This document shows, piece by piece, positions 20,989 through 31,790 of a DNA stretch of 64,000 nucleotides (positions within the stretch are counted from its first letter, which is position 1; each line of letters opens with the position of its first letter). The notes under the pieces are model-generated. The model searched no databases. It saw only the letters and a program-made list of their open reading frames with translations, and had not been told where the DNA came from. This stretch comes from Ambrosia x helenae (Eukaryota > Streptophyta > Magnoliopsida > Asterales > Asteraceae), in contig CM061224.1 in the NCBI GenBank assembly GCA_030844895.1, positions 77,302,620 through 77,366,619 of the forward strand. Direction: 5' to 3'. The position numbers and the translations under genes are program-made.

Positions 20989-21752
20989 GGGTTTTACAAA
21001 TCCTTGTGTGGATTGCGCTTTTATCAGTTTAAAACTTTTTCGGACCTTTGTGAACTAAACACTCTATCACTGAAAGTCCTTACATATTATTGGGATAATC
21101 GCTGGAGGCGAACGGGGTATTAGTTGATAGAGCTATTAGGTTGTGCAGCAACGTCATGTTTGCGGTGCTGGGAGCACGGGCATGAACTTCTGACCACATC
21201 TGTTATGCTAGTGTTGATAGACACTAGTTCCTAAGGCAGTTTAACGTATGTTAACACATTACTGAAGGTTCCCAATAATCACATGTTTAGTTGCAATGAG
21301 TGGGCTAGCTACCCCTGACACGCTTAAACTGATGACACTAGAACTTTGGGTTTTCGATTACTTTATACTTGTTATCCAAACTGTGAACTCACCGACTTTA
21401 TGTTGACACACGTTAGCATGCTTTTGCAGGTAATTAGCTATGGAGCATGAGTAGGGCATTCATCATGTAGTGTCATGGGATTATGAACACTTAAACTACT
21501 TTTCGGAATTTAACTATTTACTTATGGTTTTGGGCGCGGTGTTTTGCGCATACTTTACCTTAACTGTTTTACTATTTCGCATCCGCTATTACTTAATCGG
21601 TTTGGTTAAAACATTTAAACTTGGTTTTACAATAACGAACTAAATGGTTTGGGCATTTAGAGTCGTTCATGTGACTTATGGCTATGGGATCCTGGTTTGT
21701 CATGCGCCTCGCGGTATAAAACCCGTAGTGGAAATTTGAGGGTGTGACATAT

Positions 21753-21764
21753 TGGTATCAGAGC
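21753..21764 (+). promoter_or_regulatory. Gypsy-1 primer-binding site (tRNA-iMet)
   Basis: TGGTATCAGAGC, an exact match to the 3' end complement of initiator tRNA-Met, three bases after the LTR end. It fixes the plus orientation. Confidence 0.95.
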
Positions 21765-21900
21765 CATTGGTTATAGTGAACTAGGATTGCATTCTAGTCT
21801 ATAATCATCATAGCATAAGTATTAGTACACTCACTGCTATTAAGTGCACCACTTGTTATTTCTTGGATACGTATACTGATCTAGCATATTGTAGGAAAAC

Positions 21901-22587
21901 ATGACTAACCCTATCCACAGAAACTACTCTTCTTATCGTGCTATTGGGGTTCGCAAACCTCATCTCTAGATCCGTATGAGCGTCCAACGTTCGACACGGG
22001 ATTCGTTTGAGCATTCTAGTCGCTGGCTATGGTTCACTGACATGCTACCCTCGTGGGTTATTGGCTACGGAGTGCCAGCTCGGGTACCTCCCATTATTGA
22101 TTCATGGGAGATGTCATTGGCAGGGATGGTGAGACATGTGCATACTGAATTATAGAATGCCTACAACGCTGTCAAGCAATTTCAGTATTGGAGGAGAAAT
22201 GCTGATGAGACCCTTAAGCACATGGAGAGGCAGATTGATCACTTGTTTGGCGAACTAGGAAGGGTTAAAAAGGAAGCTGATGAGGCTAGAGATGAGAGGT
22301 CGGTTGCTAAGCAGGAGCTAGCACTTACTAGAGAGGAGTTGACTTTGGTTCGTAACAGCTTATGGAAGCTCTGGGTCAAAATGGTGAGGAACCAGAGGAT
22401 GATCCTGAGGAGGATCCCGAGGAAGAGCCTGCGGCATGAGTATTCGATGCTCTTGGAGCCGCACTTGATGCAGAACTCGAGGAGGAGCTTGAGCCTGAGG
22501 AGGAGGGAGAGCCATTGGAGATAGAGATACAGGACGAGAGAGAGGATGAGGGCTCGCGTGTCTCCATGGATCGTGAGGACGATTGAT
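21901..22587 (+). pseudogene. Extra ORF upstream of gag, coiled-coil and acidic tail
   Basis: An ATG at 21901, right after an acceptor-like TTGTAGG, opens a frame separate from gag. It contains stops, so it is no longer intact. The middle (22222-22360) has a coiled-coil pattern (ADEARDERSVAKQELALTREE). From about 22364, in a shifted frame, the tail is rich in Glu, Asp and Pro (EEPEDDPEEDPEEE) and ends at TGA 22585-22587, about 245 bases before the gag start. I do not recognise the family; it is not a known gypsy enzyme. Confidence 0.5.
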
Positions 22588-22832
22588 TTCTTTTATTATT
22601 TTAATATCTTAGTACTTCATATATATTCCTATTATGACTTCTATTTTATCGTTATGAGACATGAGAATCGTTGCTTATCTTTGGATTTTTATTACAACTA
22701 TTAATCGACTACTTTATTCTATTCTTGCGCATGTTATCTATGTTATATTCTAGTTTACTTGTACTATGTGAACGATTGTATGTGGAACATATTATTGTTT
22801 TCTCATGAGTATAGTGTAAATGTAGAATTACT

Positions 22833-24126
22833 ATGGCGGGAAGAGCACACGGGAGAGGAAACATTAACATGACCCAAGTAGAGCTCAACGCGCTCATTAA
22901 CGATAGGGTGGTTGAAGCCCTCGTAGCTTTTCAAGCTGGTAACCCTATTTCGCTCTAATCTTTTCCTTAGAATCCAACGTTATGCTCTTTTTCTCATTTG
23001 TGATTTTCGCTCTTGTACTTAGGCCAACCTGCACATCACCCTCCAGTTTGTACCTGCAAGTCCATCATGGACTGCAAGCCGCGGAACTTTAGAGGATCTG
23101 AAGGGGCTGTTGTGCTACTGAGGTGGTTCGAAAAACTGGAATCTTGCTTCGCTATGTGTAACTGTCCACCAGCTGACAGGGTGAAAATGTCACTGCTACT
23201 ATCGAGAATGCGGCATTATCCTGGTGGAACTCTCTAGTGCAGATGCTACGTGTTGACATGGCTAATGCTACACCTTGGGTGGATTTAAAGGAAATGATGA
23301 AAGAGGAGTACTGTCCTCGAGATGAGATTCAAAAGCTAGAGACTGAGTATCTCAACTTAAAGATGGTGGGGTCGGAGATTGAGAACTATACCACTAGATC
23401 ACATGAGTTGGCGGCAATGTGCCCAAATTATTCCAACCCGCCATATAAAAGGATTGAGTTATACATCAAGGGCTTGGAGCCCCAAATCAAGAGTATGGTT
23501 ACTGCTGCTAACCTCAACGACATTCAACGGTTATTCGTATGGCTCACCAGCTGACTGATCAGAAGGTGGAAGAGGGACTGTTACCCCCTCGTGGTGCTTC
23601 ATCTTCTAGTACTAATGTTAACAAGAGGAAGTGGGAGAATGCATCTAGCAAGCCCCCAGTAAATGGCAGTCAGCAGCAGTAGCAGAATAAGAGGCATGAC
23701 AACCATGGCAGTAGTAACAACCGCAACAACTCTCAGGGAGGTTATCAGGGAAACCAACCTAAGTGCAACAAGTGCAATAGGCATCACACTAGGACATGTA
23801 ACAATATTAAGTGTGATCGTTGTGGCAGGATGGGACATAAGCAAAAGGACTGTAGGGTGTATATCCCAGGAAATCCGCCAGCAGCACAGCAGGGGCAACA
23901 ACAAAAAGGTGGTAAGGGTTGTTTTCAGTGTGGAAGTGAGAATCATTTCAGGAAGGACTGTCCACAGCTGAATGGTAATGGTAACAATAATAATAGGGGT
24001 AATAATAACAACGGTGGTGGTAACAAGACTGGGAACAACAACACTACCAATACTGGCAACAACCACAACGGTAACAACAACAATGGGGCTCGTGGAAGAT
24101 CATTTGTGATGGCTCTGGGAAGCTAG
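22833..24126 (+). pseudogene. Gypsy-1 gag with apparent intron and three CCHC knuckles
   Basis: The ATG at 22833 begins MAGRAHGRGNINMTQVELNA. At 22939 a GTAACC donor and at 23022 a TTAG acceptor bound an 84-base segment with an in-frame stop, and joining the exons keeps the frame into QPAHHPPVC, the usual gag core. Core blocks follow: WFEKLESCFAMCNC, EEYCPRDEIQKLE, YIKGLEPQIKSMV. Frame changes occur near 23237 and 23530, and TAG stands at 23680-23682 in a Gln run. The C-terminus has CNKCNRHHTRTC, CDRCGRMGHKQKDC and CFQCGSENHFRKDC, then an Asn/Gly tail. Confidence 0.75.
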
Positions 24127-24657
24127 GACTAATAACAATGTCGTGACGGGTACGTGTTCCTTGAACGACACTCTTGCTTCTATTTTATATGATACTGGTA
24201 CGGACTATAGTTTTGTGTCATCGAAACTTAGAAACAGCCAGGGATGATTCCTACTATACTTGATACCCCATAAACTATAGAGTTAACTGATGGGAAGCCT
24301 GTTGAGGTAACCCATATTCATCGTGATTGTAAGCTCGAGCTAGATCGGCAATTGTTTGCCATCAATCTTCTACCTATAACCCTAGGAAGCTTTGATCTCG
24401 TGGTTGGCATGGACTGGTTTGTCCAAGCAACACGCTTAAATTCTCTATTATGAGAAGATTATTCGTATCCCCCTCCTAAGTGGAGAACTTTATCTATACA
24501 GGGTCATCATGGTGGTGCCATGGTGGGCATCATCTCCTTCTTGAAAGCCCAGAAGTGTATTCAAAAGGGCTGTCCAGCCATTCTGGCTAACATATCTGAA
24601 CTCGAGCTGAAACTGAAACTAAGATTGAGGACATCCCGGTAGTCCGAGATTTCCCAG
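24127..24657 (+). pseudogene. Gypsy-1 aspartic protease
   Basis: Retropepsin-like domain. The active site DTGTDYSFVS begins at about 24191 with the catalytic Asp kept (the family usually has DTGAD). The later block with PITLGSFDLVVGMDW is readable near 24375-24415. Several stops and frame changes occur in between, so it is not functional as it stands. Confidence 0.7.
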
Positions 24658-25516
24658 ATGTTTTCCCAGAGGAACTACCTAGACTTCCACCTGTTCGTCA
24701 AGTGGAGTTTCAAATCGATCTTGCACCTGGAGCAGCTCCAGTTTCAGCGCACCATGCCGCCTAGCACCAGGCGATTACGCGCACCATGCCGCCTAGCACC
24801 AGGCGATCTTCAAGAACTGTATACCCAACTCCAAGAGTTATTGGATAGTGGTTTTATTAGACCCAGTTCTGTTTGTTAAGAAGAAGGATGGGAGTTTCCG
24901 CATGTGTATTGATTATCGGGAGTTGAACAAAGTGACGGTTAAGAACCGCTACCCTTTGCCTCGTATTGATGACTTGTTCGACCAGCTACAAGGGTCGAGT
25001 TACTATTCTAAGATTGACTTGAGCTCAGGATACCATCAACTGAGAATCCGAGAGGAGGATGTGGCGAAGACAGCCTTTCGAACTTGTTATGGACATTTTG
25101 AGTTTTTGGTGATGCCATTTGGGCTAACCAATGCACCGGCTGTGTTCATGGATCTTATGAACAGCGTGTCTAAGCATTATTTTGACAAATTCGTCATAGC
25201 GTTCATAGATGACATACTAATTTATTCCAAGAGCAGGGAAGAGCACGAGCAACACGTGCAGCTGATCTTGGAACTCTTGAGAAATGAGCAGCTCTATGCG
25301 AAATTCTCTAAATGTGACTTTTGGATTCGAGAAGTCCAGTTTCTAGGACATGTGGTTAACGAGGCAGGAATACATGTTGATCCCGCCAAGATGCAATCAA
25401 AAAGTTGGAGGCTCCTAATACTCCTACAGAGGTGCGCCAGTTTCTTGGTCTTACGAGATACTGTCGCAGATTCATTGAGGGATTCTCTAAGATCGCTTGA
25501 CCCCTCACTTCTTTGA
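24658..25516 (+). pseudogene. Gypsy-1 reverse transcriptase
   Basis: Gypsy RT with VKKKDGSFRMCIDYRELNK, YPLPRIDDLFDQL, FLVMPFGLTNAPAVF, the catalytic FIDDILIYS, and FLGHVVNEAGI. The main open block is 24848-25516. Upstream of it a 32-base tandem duplication (24747-24778 and 24779-24810) lies in the stretch before the first RT block and shifts the frame. Another frame change occurs after HVDPAKMQ. The catalytic aspartates remain. Confidence 0.8.
24747..24810. repeat. 32 bp tandem duplication in pol
   Basis: Two adjacent copies of a 32-base unit beginning GCGCACCATGCCGCC. The length is not a multiple of three, so the duplication breaks the pol frame. Confidence 0.9.
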
Positions 25517-25995
25517 CATAGAAGGATATTACTTACAAGTGGGGAAATGCCCAAGAGTCTGCTTTTCATCTATTGAAGACAAAGCTTTGCAGAGCACCTA
25601 TACTATCACTTCCTGAGGGTACAGGGGACTTTATGGTGTACTGTGATGCGTCTATCCAAGGGTTAGAGTGTGTGCTGATGCAGCATGATAAGGTGATCGC
25701 GTATGTTTTCACGTCAATTAAAGGTTCATGAGAAGAATCACACCACCCATGACTTGGAACTAGGAGAAGTGATTTTCGCTCTAAAGATTTGGAGGCATTA
25801 TCTCTATGGAATGAAGTGTACAATCTTCACTGACCACAAGAGCCTCCAACACATATTTGATCAGAAGGAGCTGAACATGTGACAGCATTGATGGGTCGAG
25901 CTTCTGAATGATTACGACTATGCCATCAAATATCATCCAGGGAAAGCTAATGTAGTAGTTGATCCCCTAGTTGTAAGGAAACGAAACACAAACGG
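25517..25995 (+). pseudogene. Gypsy-1 RNase H
   Basis: Readable RNase H blocks in changing frames: VYCDASIQG near 25635, LELGEVIFALKIWRHYLYG near 25760 and IFTDHKSLQ near 25830, then the HPGKANVV block near 25930. These hold the acidic catalytic residues. Stops include TGA near 25880, where the family has Arg. Confidence 0.65.
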
Positions 25996-26344
25996 GTGCG
26001 AGCTCTACAACTTACCATACATTCTAATCTTCCTGATAAGATACGTGAAGCCCAAGGCGAGGCTTTGAAAGAAGAAAACATCGGGATTGAAACTTTACAT
26101 GGTGCTGATAAGCACCTGGAACTAAAGACAGATGGTCTTCAATACTTTATGAATCAAGTCTGGATACCACGTTTTGGGGATCTCAGAAAACTGGTGCTCG
26201 ATGAAGCTCACACCTCTCGATGTTCAGTACATCTTGGTTCGGGACAAGATGTACCAATATCTCAAAACTCTTTACTGGTGGCCAAACATGAAAGGTGAAA
26301 TAGCCACTTATGTTAGTAAGTGCTTGACTTGTGCGAAGGTTAAG
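25996..26344 (+). pseudogene. Gypsy-1 integrase zinc domain, truncated
   Basis: The frame includes the linker LPDKIREAQGEA and LRKLVLDEAHTS, and, after a one-base frame change near 26235, YWWPNMKGEIATYV and CLTCAKVK, giving the two Cys of the HHCC zinc site. The sequence leaves the family at about 26344, before the catalytic core. The Cys pair here is intact while in Gypsy-2 both Cys are replaced. Confidence 0.7.
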
Positions 26345-26568
26345 ATTGACTTGCGCTTGACAGTTAAATTTAAGTGCGGACCAAAAGGGGTCAGCTAAAC
26401 ACATTTTTTCCATCTCTTTCATACCACTCAAAAAATTTTAGCAATACACAAATAATATTTACAGTGTTTGGAATTTCATAATGAGATGGAAAAGCGATAC
26501 GAGGGGAAACAAGGCAAGTGGTTAAGATTATCCGACTTACAGATACGTACATAATGAGATGGAAAAGC
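26345..26568. repeat. Flank with 73 bp tandem unit interrupted by Gypsy-2
   Basis: AT-rich DNA with no ORF. A unit starting ATAATGAGATGGAAAAGC at 26478 begins again 73 bases later at 26551. Gypsy-2 sits in the second unit, whose remainder (GCGATACGAGGGG onward) continues at 35168 after the element. The target duplication AAAGC is 26564-26568. Confidence 0.8.
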
Positions 26569-29201
26569 TGTCACACCCTCAAATTTCCACTGCGGGGTTA
26601 ATACCGCAAGGCGCATGAAATACCAGGATCCCATTGCCATAAGTCACATGAACGAACTCTAAATGTCCAAACGATTTAGTTCGTTTTCAAAAACCAAGTT
26701 AGTTAAGCTGCGGAAGCGTAAACCAGATTTAAACCTTTTAAAAAACCATGCGCAAAACAACGCGTCCAAATTAAAACCAAATGAAAGAAAATGCAAAAGC
26801 ATAATATGTAATTTAGGTGTATGCCCAAGACCCCAATTTTAGTGAAGTGTGCAGTGCTTTCTAATGCTGGCACCGGAAGCTAACTACCTGCAAAAGCATG
26901 TAAATCGTGGGTCAACAAACAATGTTGGTGAGTTCACTAAGTAAAGTAAATAAGTATGTAACAACGCTGGTTTCCAAAACCACATAAACAAGTAATTGAG
27001 TTGGTTCCAAGAACCGTGTAAACACTAGTTCATCGCATGTCAAGGGTAGCTAACCCATTCATGATAACTAAGACCGATATACCGAACTGCTGATGTACGT
27101 GTAGCCACAAATGTGAGCCGCATGCCTTACATCATTGCCTATCAACAATGATAAAATCTGTTAAGTTATAGTTCACTCCCGCACTACCCGAGCCGGTGTC
27201 AGGTTTGTAAGACCTAATAGCGCTATCAACTAATAACCCGCTTGCCATAACACGGCAACTCATTCGGTATGTGAAGGACTTACAGATGATAGAGTTGGTT
27301 TAGTTCATCAAGGACACAGTTTGCGAACTAGCAAAAACCGACCCACACAAGGATCCATAGCATCCCAACCCGGGATGTGTCAGTAGTCCCAAACCGGACT
27401 AGAAAATAGTAGTCCCAACCCGGACTAGAAAAAGTTAAGTACGTTGTCTCAACCCGAGACGCATGCTTGTGAGAAAAGAGTAGTGAAACTCACCTTAGGT
27501 TGCACGTGAATAATCCAAATTCCTCAAACACAAATGAGCTACCAACTCTCTATTACAAATGTCACTAGGTGAGTATATGTGCATAACCAACACACCATCC
27601 AACTGGTTTGTCCAAGACTTTTAAAGTTCAAACCGTGTAGTGACACCTAATGACTCTACATGCACAAGTAAGTCCTACGTATCCCGTTGGTGATCATATT
27701 GATTATTATCAGTTTTATACCTCATACACATCTCATATAAGTATTCATGCAAGTTCATATCAAATGCATACCATATAAGACTCCAAATAGTCACGTAAAC
27801 ATCCCTTACACAATCTGCGTTTTCAGGGCAGATTGTATGCTGTGAAAAACGAATTATTTAAAATACTTAACAAACGAATTAAACTCCCAAATTTTTACTG
27901 AATATTCATTGGGATTCATTTGATAACCCATATTTTTGTTTTGTCTCACAACCAAACACAAAAATTATTAAAATTCGTACAACACAGCTATGTCCAGAAA
28001 ATTTCCACAGCAGGTCAATTTAGTAGAAAAATTGTGTATTCACCCAAACGAGGTGAATCCAATTGGAAGAGCCAAGTTTTTCCAATGTTCGACCTACTGT
28101 CCAAATTTCATAACTTAACCCTTTGTAAATCTCGAGTTATGACCGTTTAAAGTTGACCCAATTTATAATTCCGAAAATCTGATATGACCTTTAATCAAAC
28201 AAAATTCCAAAAACCACTCAAAAGATGTCCAAATCTTATGGTTTTACCCATTATGAAAACCTAAGACCACGTACAATACAATCATGCAAAGAAATCATCA
28301 AAACAATCACTTTAGCATCACGATATAGACCCTACAAAACACCCTAACGAATCTGTCAGAAATCAGAACTTTCATAACATGATACTCATGAACCCTAATC
28401 ATCCACAATAGCCTATAATCATATAGTAAACCCATATTATCACAATCAAATCCATGTTATCAGAATTAAATCCATATTTTCACAGCACATTACTACTATC
28501 ATAAAGCATGTAAGATTATACCTTTCAATGCAATGATCCTTAAAGCTCAAAGATTACACCCAAACTAACTTGAATTAGGGAGGAGAGTTGTTGGAAGATT
28601 GAAAATTGAGAGGATTGTGGTGGTGATGGTTCACGGCGCAAGGAAGGGTCTAGGGTTTCTTATTATTATTTTTTATTTGAACAATAATATAATGGGAATG
28701 GATCATGGGCCTAGGTTACGGGTTTATGGGCCTTTTCTTGATAAACGGACCCATTACAAGGTTTTAATCCCGAGAATGGTCCCGATAATATTAATCATAC
28801 TAACTTGTATGAAAACTATTGTTTTTATCATCTCATATCATATTAATCATGGGGTGCACATATTTCGCAGGGTTTACGTACTGATTATCTAATACTCAGT
28901 AATTCACATAAACATGTAATTCACATACACATGTTGGTTCACATTCATCATCACTCAATTGCTCATATAATGATGCATGCTTGACAAATCACCAACGTTC
29001 GGGATACATGACTCGTGTGTGTGTCAAGACAAAGACTTTCCTAATTATAACGTACGTTAATACCATCTAGCATATGTTATTATTCCATAACACATTCAAA
29101 TGCCCTATTAACTAACCCTAGTTAAGTGTTTAGCCACATACGAACATGCAAGTTAACTAGAGTTCAGTTAAAGTAGGAACCTGAAAATGCGGGGTGTCAC
29201 A
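26569..29201 (-). mobile_element. Gypsy-2 3' LTR
   Basis: 2633 bp, TGTCACACCCTC...GGGGTGTCACA on the plus strand. It contains the hairpin array at 27361-27460 and a donor-like AGGTGAGTTT on the minus strand at about 27487-27496. It is 1.7 kb longer than the 5' LTR because the latter has an internal deletion. Confidence 0.85.
27361..27460 (-). other. Array of small hairpins in Gypsy-2 LTR
   Basis: Read in the element's sense (minus strand), four hairpins occur: GTCTC/GAGAC (27460-27446), TAGTCC/GGACTA (27427-27410), TAGTCC/GGACTA (27401-27384) and CATCCC/GGGATG (27377-27361). Loops are GGGTT, GGGTTG, GGTTTG and GGGTT. They line up one to one with the hairpins of Gypsy-1, flanked by the same upstream AAGGTGAGTTTCAC and downstream GTGTGGGTCGG blocks. 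Confidence 0.75.
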
Positions 29202-29220
29202 TCATCCCCAAGTTGAAAAG
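29202..29220 (-). promoter_or_regulatory. Gypsy-2 polypurine tract region
   Basis: The minus strand reads CTTTTCAACTTGGGGATGA directly before the 3' LTR, in the position where plus-strand DNA synthesis is primed. A similar block precedes the LTR at 56965. Confidence 0.65.
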
Positions 29221-29236
29221 AATTTCGTCCCGAAAT

Positions 29237-29649
29237 TCACTTTGAGCGAGCTGCTTTATGTTTAGTGTTCGATCTATGTTCAGGTTCATTTTCAGAAAAG
29301 AGGTGTGGGTATTTAAGCCGCATTTTATCCCTGCGCTCCCACGTATATTCCGGTCCTAGACGGGAATTCCATCGTACCTTAGCAATAGGTATACTGTTTT
29401 GTGTGAGTTTCTTGACGCCCCGCTCAAGAATCTCCACCGTTCTTCCAGTGGCACCACCAGTGTTGTATCCGATAAGCATTTCTTTATATTCGATATGTGG
29501 AGTACATCATGTACCCCATTAAGTTCATTAGGCAGGTTCAACCTGTAAGTTACTGGACCAATCCTTTCGACAATCTCGAATGGTCCAACGTATTGTGGGT
29601 TCAACTTTCCCCATTTTCCAAAGCGTATCACACCCTTCCATGGTGACAC
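29237..29649 (-). pseudogene. Gypsy-2 integrase C-terminus and chromodomain
   Basis: Block 29356-29649 has GKLNPQYVGPFEIVERIGPVTYRL and LPNELNGVHDVLHISNIKKC, the gypsy integrase tail. In the next frame, 29237-29479 has VEILERGVKKL, IPIAKVRWNSR and PEYTWERRDKMRLKYPHLF, which matches the chromodomain-like module of plant chromoviruses of the Tekay/Del group. That module is thought to direct integration to heterochromatin. A one-base frame change separates the two parts. Confidence 0.8.
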
Positions 29650-29679
29650 CTTTAATAGAATATTGTCCCTAACCTGGAA

Positions 29680-30325
29680 CTACAAAGGTTTCCTACGCTT
29701 ATCGACATAGCTTTTCTGCCGATCATGAGCAGCAGCCATCCGGTTTCTGATTTGCACTATCTTCTCAGAAGTTTCGTGCGTGAGTTCGGGACCTGTTAGC
29801 TGGCTATCCCCAACTTCAGTCCAGCAGATGGGAGACCTACACTTGCGTCCATAAAGTGCCTCTAAAGGCGCACACTGTATCGAAGTGTGGTAGCTGTTGT
29901 TATACGAGAATTCAATCAAAGGAAAGTGCTTATCCCAACTGTTGCCAAAATCCACCACGCACGCTCGTAGTAGATCTTCCAATGTTTGGATAGTTCGTTC
30001 ACTCTGTCCATCCGTTTGTGGGTGATAGGCTGTGCTCATATCTAAGTGAGTTCCCAAAGCGCTTTGGAGAGTAGTCCAAAAATGAGAAGTGAATCGTGCA
30101 TCGCGATCAGATATAATAGAAGTAGGCACCCCATTCCTATAGACTACCTCCTTGATGTATAGATTGGCTAGTTTCTCCAGCGAGTCGGTTTCCTTTATTG
30201 CCAAAAAAATGTGTCGATTTGGTTAGACGATCCATGATAACCCAAATCATGTTATTTCCACATAGGGATTTCTGGTTGCTGGAGTAGGCCTGAAGGTTTC
30301 TGATATTCAATCTTAACCTTCGCAT
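29680..30325 (-). pseudogene. Gypsy-2 integrase core, first catalytic Asp deleted
   Basis: The second catalytic Asp (IISDRDARFTSHFW) and the Glu (TDGQSERTIQTLEDL) are present in the open block 29680-30204. Upstream, PEIPMWK runs directly into NNMIWVIMDRLTKS. The roughly 20 residues that carry the first catalytic Asp in this family are missing at about 30252. A further one-base change shifts the frame near 30200. Strand transfer by this copy is impossible. Confidence 0.75.
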
Positions 30326-31025
30326 AAGTCAAGAACTTAGTAACATAAGTGGCTATCTCAACTTTCATGTTTGGCCACCAGTAACGAGTTTCGAGATCTT
30401 GGTACATTTTGTCCGAACCACGATGTACCGAATGTCGAGAGGTGTGAGCTTCATCGAGCACCAGTTGTCTGAGATCCCCAAAACATGGTATCCAGACTCG
30501 ATTCATGAAACATTGAAGACCATCTGTATTTAGTTCCAAGTGCTTATCAGCACCATGTAATGTTTCAAGCCTGATGTTTCCTTCTTCCAAATCCTCGCCC
30601 TGGGCTTCACGTATCTTATCAGGAAGATTAAAATGTATGGTGAGTTGTAAAGCACGCACTCATTTGAGTTTCATTTCCTTACGACTGAGAGCATCAGCTA
30701 CTACACTAGCTTTCCCTGGATGATATTTGATGGCACAGTCATAATCATTCAGAAGTTCGACCCATCGACGCTGTCGCATGTTCAGCTCCTTCTGATCGAA
30801 TATGTATTGAAGGCTCTTGTGGTCAGTGTAGATCGTACACTTCGTCCTATAGAGATAATGCCTCCAGATCTTTAGAGCAAAGCCACTGCTCCTAGTTCCA
30901 AGTCATGTGTGGTGTAATTCTTCTCATGAACCTTCAATTGACGTGAAGCATACGCGATCACCTTATCACGATGCATTAGCACACACCCTAACCCTTGGAT
31001 AGACGCATCACAATACACCATGAAG
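30252..31025 (-). pseudogene. Gypsy-2 RNase H and integrase zinc domain
   Basis: RNase H blocks VYCDASIQGLG, LELGAV, IYTDHKSLQYIFDQKELN and the ADALSRKE-like end are readable from about 31020 down to 30665. The integrase zinc region follows in 30252-30659 with SVHRGSDKMYQDL and RYWWPNMKVEIATYV. Both zinc-binding Cys are changed: KFLTYAK stands where Gypsy-1 has KCLTCAK. A TAG separates this block from the upstream RT part. Confidence 0.7.
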
Positions 31026-31027
31026 TC

Positions 31028-31790
31028 CTATGTCCCCTCAGGTAGTGATAGTATAGGTGCTCTGCAAAGTTTCGACTTTAATAATTGAAAAGCAGATTCT
31101 TGGGCATCTCCCCACTTGTAAGTAATACCCTTCTGTGTCAAAGCAGTGAGGGGTTGAGTGATCTTAGAGAATCCCTCAATGAATCTACGATAATATCCCG
31201 CAAGACCAAGAAACTGGCGCACCTCTGTGGAGTTTTGGAGCCTCCCACTTTTTAATAGCATAAATCTTCGCGGGATCGACATGTATTCCTGCCTTGTTAA
31301 CCACATGTCCAAGAAATTGGACTTCTCGAATCCAAAAGTCACATTTAGAGAATTTTGCATACAACTGCTCATTTCTCAAGAGTTCCAAGATCAGCTGCAG
31401 ATGTTGCTCGTGCTCTTCCTTGCTCTTGGAATAAATCAGTATGTCATCTATGAACACTATGACGAATTTGACCAAATAAGGCTTGCACACGCGGTTCATT
31501 AGATCCATGAACACAGCCGGTGCATTGGTTAGCCCAAATGGCATCACCAAAAACTCATAATGTCCATAACGAGTTCGAAATGTTGTCTTCACCACATCCT
31601 TCTCTCGGACTCTCAGTTGATGGTATCCTGACCTCAAGTCAATCTTAGAATAGAAACTCGACCCTTGAAGCTGGTCGAACAAGTCATCAATACGAGGTAA
31701 AGGGTAGCGGTTATCAACCGTTACTTTGTTCAACTTCCGATACACCTGCGGAAACTCCCACCCTTCTTCTTATCAAACAGAACTGGAGCT
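31028..31790 (-). pseudogene. Gypsy-2 reverse transcriptase
   Basis: RKLNKVTVDNRYPLPRIDDL, FLVMPFGLTNAPAVF, catalytic FIDDILIYSKSKEE and FLGHVVNKAGIHVDP are in one open block (31185-31745). The thumb (TEVRQFLGLAGYYRRFIEG, PLTALTQKGITYKW) follows in 31028-31372 after a one-base frame change near 31230. The N-terminal block is shifted near 31745-31770. The catalytic aspartates are intact. Confidence 0.8.

Larger units (their letters stand above)
18944..21749 (+). mobile_element. Gypsy-1 5' LTR
   Basis: 2806 bp from TGTGATACCCC to GGGTGTGACA, directly followed by the primer site. It contains GC-rich palindromes and a TATA-like box near 19393-19475, a splice-donor-like AAGGTGAGT at 20837-20845 and a cluster of small hairpins at 20872-20988. 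It shares blocks with both Gypsy-2 LTRs in reverse orientation. Confidence 0.85.
18944..26344 (+). mobile_element. Gypsy-1, Tekay/Del-like chromovirus, 3'-truncated
   Basis: Plus-strand Ty3/gypsy element with a 5' LTR, an exact iMet primer site, an extra ORF, gag, protease, RT, RNase H and the zinc-binding start of integrase, in gypsy order. The homology ends at about 26344 in the middle of the integrase HHCC domain; the rest of integrase and the 3' LTR are absent. Frameshifts, stops and a 32 bp duplication break the frame. Its pol is similar to that of Gypsy-2, which has a chromodomain. Confidence 0.85.

Noticed and set aside
21753..21764. Possible tRNA gene near GGTATCAGAGCC matches
   Set aside because: These matches at four or more places are only 12-13 bases and stand next to LTR ends; they are primer-binding sites. 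No full tRNA cloverleaf was seen in the window.
22376..22567. Ser-rich ORF on the minus strand
   Set aside because: It is antisense to the GAG/GAA-rich acidic tail of the extra ORF in Gypsy-1.
23599..24066. 155-codon hydrophobic ORF on the minus strand
   Set aside because: It is antisense to the Gypsy-1 gag knuckle and Asn-rich tail; codon bias of the sense strand produces it.
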